This document shows positions 62,208 through 64,000 of a stretch of 64,000 nucleotides of DNA, piece by piece. The stretch's first letter is position 1. Every line of letters begins with the position of its first letter. The notes under the pieces were generated by a model, which worked only from the letters and a program-made list of their open reading frames with translations, was not told where the DNA came from and did no database searches. Origin of the DNA: Henriciella pelagia (GTDB taxonomy: Bacteria; Pseudomonadota; Alphaproteobacteria; Caulobacterales; Hyphomonadaceae); NCBI RefSeq assembly GCF_002088945.1, contig NZ_NCSU01000014.1:1-64000 (forward strand), in the 5' to 3' direction. The position numbers were made by a program, and so were the translations under genes.

Positions 62208-63164
62208 ATGAGCGCAAGTACCCAAACACGGGCCGATGAAATTGAGCCGGAAGTCAATCGCTTCGTCCAGGAAGTCATTGAACAGTCTAAAGCCCTCATC
62301 GCAGGGCGTACGCTCACGCTTGATGAGCGCCGCGACCTTGCCGAAACGGTTCGAGAGCCGTGGAGCGCTGGGGGTCCCAAAATGGGCAGCACACAGGATG
62401 TCGCCCTGCCCGACTCAACCTGCAAACTGCGCATCCATATTCCTGAAGGCGGCCCCGGCAAGGGCGTCATGCTCTATATTCACGGCGGCGGATGGATGCT
62501 GTTCAGCGTGAAGACCCATGACCGACTGATGCGCGAATACGCTGCCGCAGCGGGCTGCGCAGTGGTCGGGCTTGACTACGCCCTCGCACCAGAAAATCCG
62601 TTCCCTGCCGCGCTGAATGATGTCATCGCGGGTGTAAACTGGATTCGTGCGCACGGGGCTGCGCATGGCCTCTGCACTGACCGGCTGTTGATGGGCGGAG
62701 ACTCCGCAGGCGGTAACCTGACACTCGCCGCCACCAAGAAGCTGCGAGACGATGGAGCAGACCTGCCGAACGGGATTCTGGTGAATTATGGCGCGCTCGA
62801 TACCGAGCACCGGTCTTCACACAAACGCTATGACGGAGCGCCATTTATGCTCGATGCTGCCGAAATGGACGAATACTGGCAGGCCTATCTCGGCGAAGGT
62901 GATCGTCAGAACCCATATGCCCGTGTGATGCTGGGAGATTTGTCGCAATTGCCCCCGACACATCTCTGCATCGCGGAATGCGATATATTGCTTGATGAAA
63001 ACAAGGCGCTGATGAAGCTGCTCAAGGTTGCCGGCGTCGAGGTCACGGGGAAGATCTATCCAGGTGCCACGCACAGCTTTCTTGAGGCTGTGTCGATCTC
63101 GCCGGTTGCGCGACAGGCAATCGCTGACAGTGCCGCCTGGATGAAGCGGATACTGGCGCGATGA
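62208..63164 (+). CDS. Alpha/beta hydrolase fold-3 esterase (hormone-sensitive lipase family)
   Basis: A 318-residue cytoplasmic esterase. The oxyanion motif HGGGW is at residues 92-96, the nucleophile elbow GGDSAGGN has Ser166, the acid lies in CIAECDILLDE and the histidine in PGATHSFLE. This is the HSL/family IV pattern; substrates are usually short-chain esters. The gene overlaps the PaiB-like gene by four bases (ATGA), and an AGCS symporter follows, so the three form an operon for an ester or amino-acyl substrate of unknown nature. Confidence 0.9.
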   Translation: MSASTQTRADEIEPEVNRFVQEVIEQSKALIAGRTLTLDERRDLAETVREPWSAGGPKMGSTQDVALPDSTCKLRIHIPEGGPGKGVMLYIHGGGWMLFSVKTHDRLMREYAAAAGCAVVGLDYALAPENPFPAALNDVIAGVNWIRAHGAAHGLCTDRLLMGGDSAGGNLTLAATKKLRDDGADLPNGILVNYGALDTEHRSSHKRYDGAPFMLDAAEMDEYWQAYLGEGDRQNPYARVMLGDLSQLPPTHLCIAECDILLDENKALMKLLKVAGVEVTGKIYPGATHSFLEAVSISPVARQAIADSAAWMKRILAR

Positions 63165-63742
63165 GCGTGCAATTCAGCAACGTTCCAACACGCGAGATTG
63201 TCCGGTTTGCCGCTGCCTATCCGTTTGGCTGGATCGTTCCCGTAGCTGACCCATCCTCCGCGCTTCTCATGCCCTTGCTGATCGAAACAGACGCTGGCGG
63301 CGAACCACGATCGATCCTTGGTCACCTGCCCAGGCGCGCTCCAGCGACTGACGCGTTGGGACGCGACGGAGCGGCAATGTTCCTGTTCCTCGGTGCCAAC
63401 GCTTACATTCCGCCGGGATGGGTATCGAAAGACGATTGGGCGCCCACCTGGAATTTTCTGTCCCTCAAGGTTCATGCCTCCGACACAAGAATTGATGAAG
63501 CCATTACACGGTCAGCGGTCGAAGCGCTCGTGGACCATATGGAACGGCCGGCCGGCTCTGACTGGACGGTTGAGAAAATCGGTTCGCGATATGATGCGCT
63601 GCTAAACAGCATCATCGGTTTCAGGTCGCCCGTGCAGGCGCTGGAGCCTCGGTTCAAACTTGGCCAGGACGAAACGCCGGCAGTCTACAATGAAATCAAG
63701 CGGGCACTCACGGATCACGATCTCGCTGGCTGGATGGAGTAA
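63161..63742 (+). CDS. PaiB-like FMN-binding protein (second copy)
   Basis: A 193-residue split-barrel protein. VRFAAAYPFGWIVPV, IPPGWVSKDDWAPTWNFLSLKVHA and the C-terminal FKLGQDETPAVYNEIKRAL match the PaiB pattern seen at 47942-48589 (there VPTWNY and KLSQ). It is shorter and lacks the first segment of that copy. It is translationally coupled to the esterase by a 4-nt overlap and followed 3 nt later by the symporter gene, which suggests a role in the same substrate pathway, perhaps as a flavin-linked reductase. Confidence 0.8.
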   Translation: MSVQFSNVPTREIVRFAAAYPFGWIVPVADPSSALLMPLLIETDAGGEPRSILGHLPRRAPATDALGRDGAAMFLFLGANAYIPPGWVSKDDWAPTWNFLSLKVHASDTRIDEAITRSAVEALVDHMERPAGSDWTVEKIGSRYDALLNSIIGFRSPVQALEPRFKLGQDETPAVYNEIKRALTDHDLAGWME

Positions 63743-63745
63743 ATC

Positions 63746-64000
63746 ATGGAAGCCATCACAAACTTTGTTGAAGCAGTCGGCGCGACTCTGGCCGGTGTGG
63801 TCTTCTCATCAGTCACGCTGTTTGGGGTCGAGGTGCAACTCATCGTGCTCTGGCTTTTTGCGGCGATGGTATTCTTTACCTTTCGCCTGGGCTTTCTGAA
63901 CATTCGCGGATTCGGCATCGGCTGGCGTGTGCTTGCGGGACGATACTCTGATCCCGACGCGCCGGGCGAACTCTCGCCTTTTCAGGCGCTTGCAACAGCA
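63746..64000 (+). CDS. Alanine/glycine:cation symporter (AGCS family), 5' part, cut by the window edge
   Basis: An open frame of 85 codons running off the right end. The first membrane helix (VQLIVLWLFAAMVFFTFRL) is followed by GFLNIRGFGIGWRVLAGRYSDP and LSPFQALATA, which match the opening of AGCS sodium:alanine symporters, where the next residues would normally be the TVGLGNIAGV motif. It begins 3 nt after the PaiB-like stop. The family would import alanine or glycine with sodium. Confidence 0.8.
   Translation, partial: MEAITNFVEAVGATLAGVVFSSVTLFGVEVQLIVLWLFAAMVFFTFRLGFLNIRGFGIGWRVLAGRYSDPDAPGELSPFQALATA

Noticed and set aside
61876-62211. 111-codon plus-strand frame in the divergent promoter region
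   Set aside because: No domain and no ribosome site; it ends at the esterase start and occupies sequence needed for promoters.
1-64000. CRISPR arrays, tRNA or rRNA genes, intact insertion sequences
   Set aside because: No regularly spaced repeats, tRNA cloverleaf-like sequences or transposase genes were recognised; small RNA genes could still be missed without a covariance search.

Overview
The window reads as chromosomal DNA of an alphaproteobacterium, most likely from the Hyphomonadaceae or a neighbouring marine family. This is inferred from the GC-rich coding sequence, the many acyl-CoA enzymes, S9, M19 and P1 peptidases, TonB-dependent receptors, a DUF1289 protein joined to a retropepsin-like protease, and intergenic palindromes of a type common in alphaproteobacteria. 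No rRNA, tRNA, CRISPR array, intact insertion sequence or prophage was seen.

Left part (1-25.7 kb) looks like ordinary core genome. It holds an amidohydrolase and a crotonase pair, a nucleoside hydrolase / ribokinase / GNAT salvage operon, a dienelactone hydrolase, an M19 dipeptidase with an NhaC antiporter, rarA, a TauD-family dioxygenase, an S9 peptidase, an HtrA protease and an MFS sugar symporter. A long minus-strand acyl-CoA cluster (about 15.9-21.9 kb) carries two acyl-CoA dehydrogenases, a crotonase, RidA, an ABM monooxygenase and two tandem paralogous secreted proteins. An 18-bp perfect palindrome resembling a LiuR-type operator lies upstream of it. A divergent cobT, the DUF1289 and retropepsin genes, a TSUP permease and dusA follow.

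At 25.7-26.4 kb there is a degraded stretch with what looks like the core-binding part of a dead tyrosine integrase. To its right the gene content becomes clearly accessory.

Middle part (27-54 kb) is the most interesting. Six promoters (of the genes starting at 27769, 31964, 36045, 44383, 47942 and 48705) each carry the same 17-bp dyad GGTG-N9-CACC, 71-87 nt before the start codon. The dyad contains the T-N11-A signature of LysR-type regulators, and one LysR gene (45593-46579) sits in the middle of the set. The putative regulon holds a TonB receptor, two giant beta-propeller/amidohydrolase lipo- or secreted proteins, a lipoprotein P1 (NylC/DmpA-type) peptidase, a NylB-like serine hydrolase, a POT peptide transporter, a beta-helix lipoprotein, a pyruvate-type omega-aminotransferase, a semialdehyde dehydrogenase, a porin, alanine dehydrogenase, a CoA transferase and glutaryl-CoA dehydrogenase. 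Together these could import and hydrolyse amide or peptide substrates and take a five-carbon omega-amino acid (such as 5-aminovalerate) through glutarate to crotonyl-CoA, with alanine dehydrogenase regenerating pyruvate for the transaminase. The substrate and the regulator-operator link are inference.

Right part (54-64 kb) has a secreted protein, an AraC regulator, a third propeller/amidohydrolase translationally close to a siderophore-type TonB receptor, and a tight plus-strand operon of HSL-type esterase, PaiB-like flavin-binding protein and an AGCS alanine/glycine symporter cut by the window edge.
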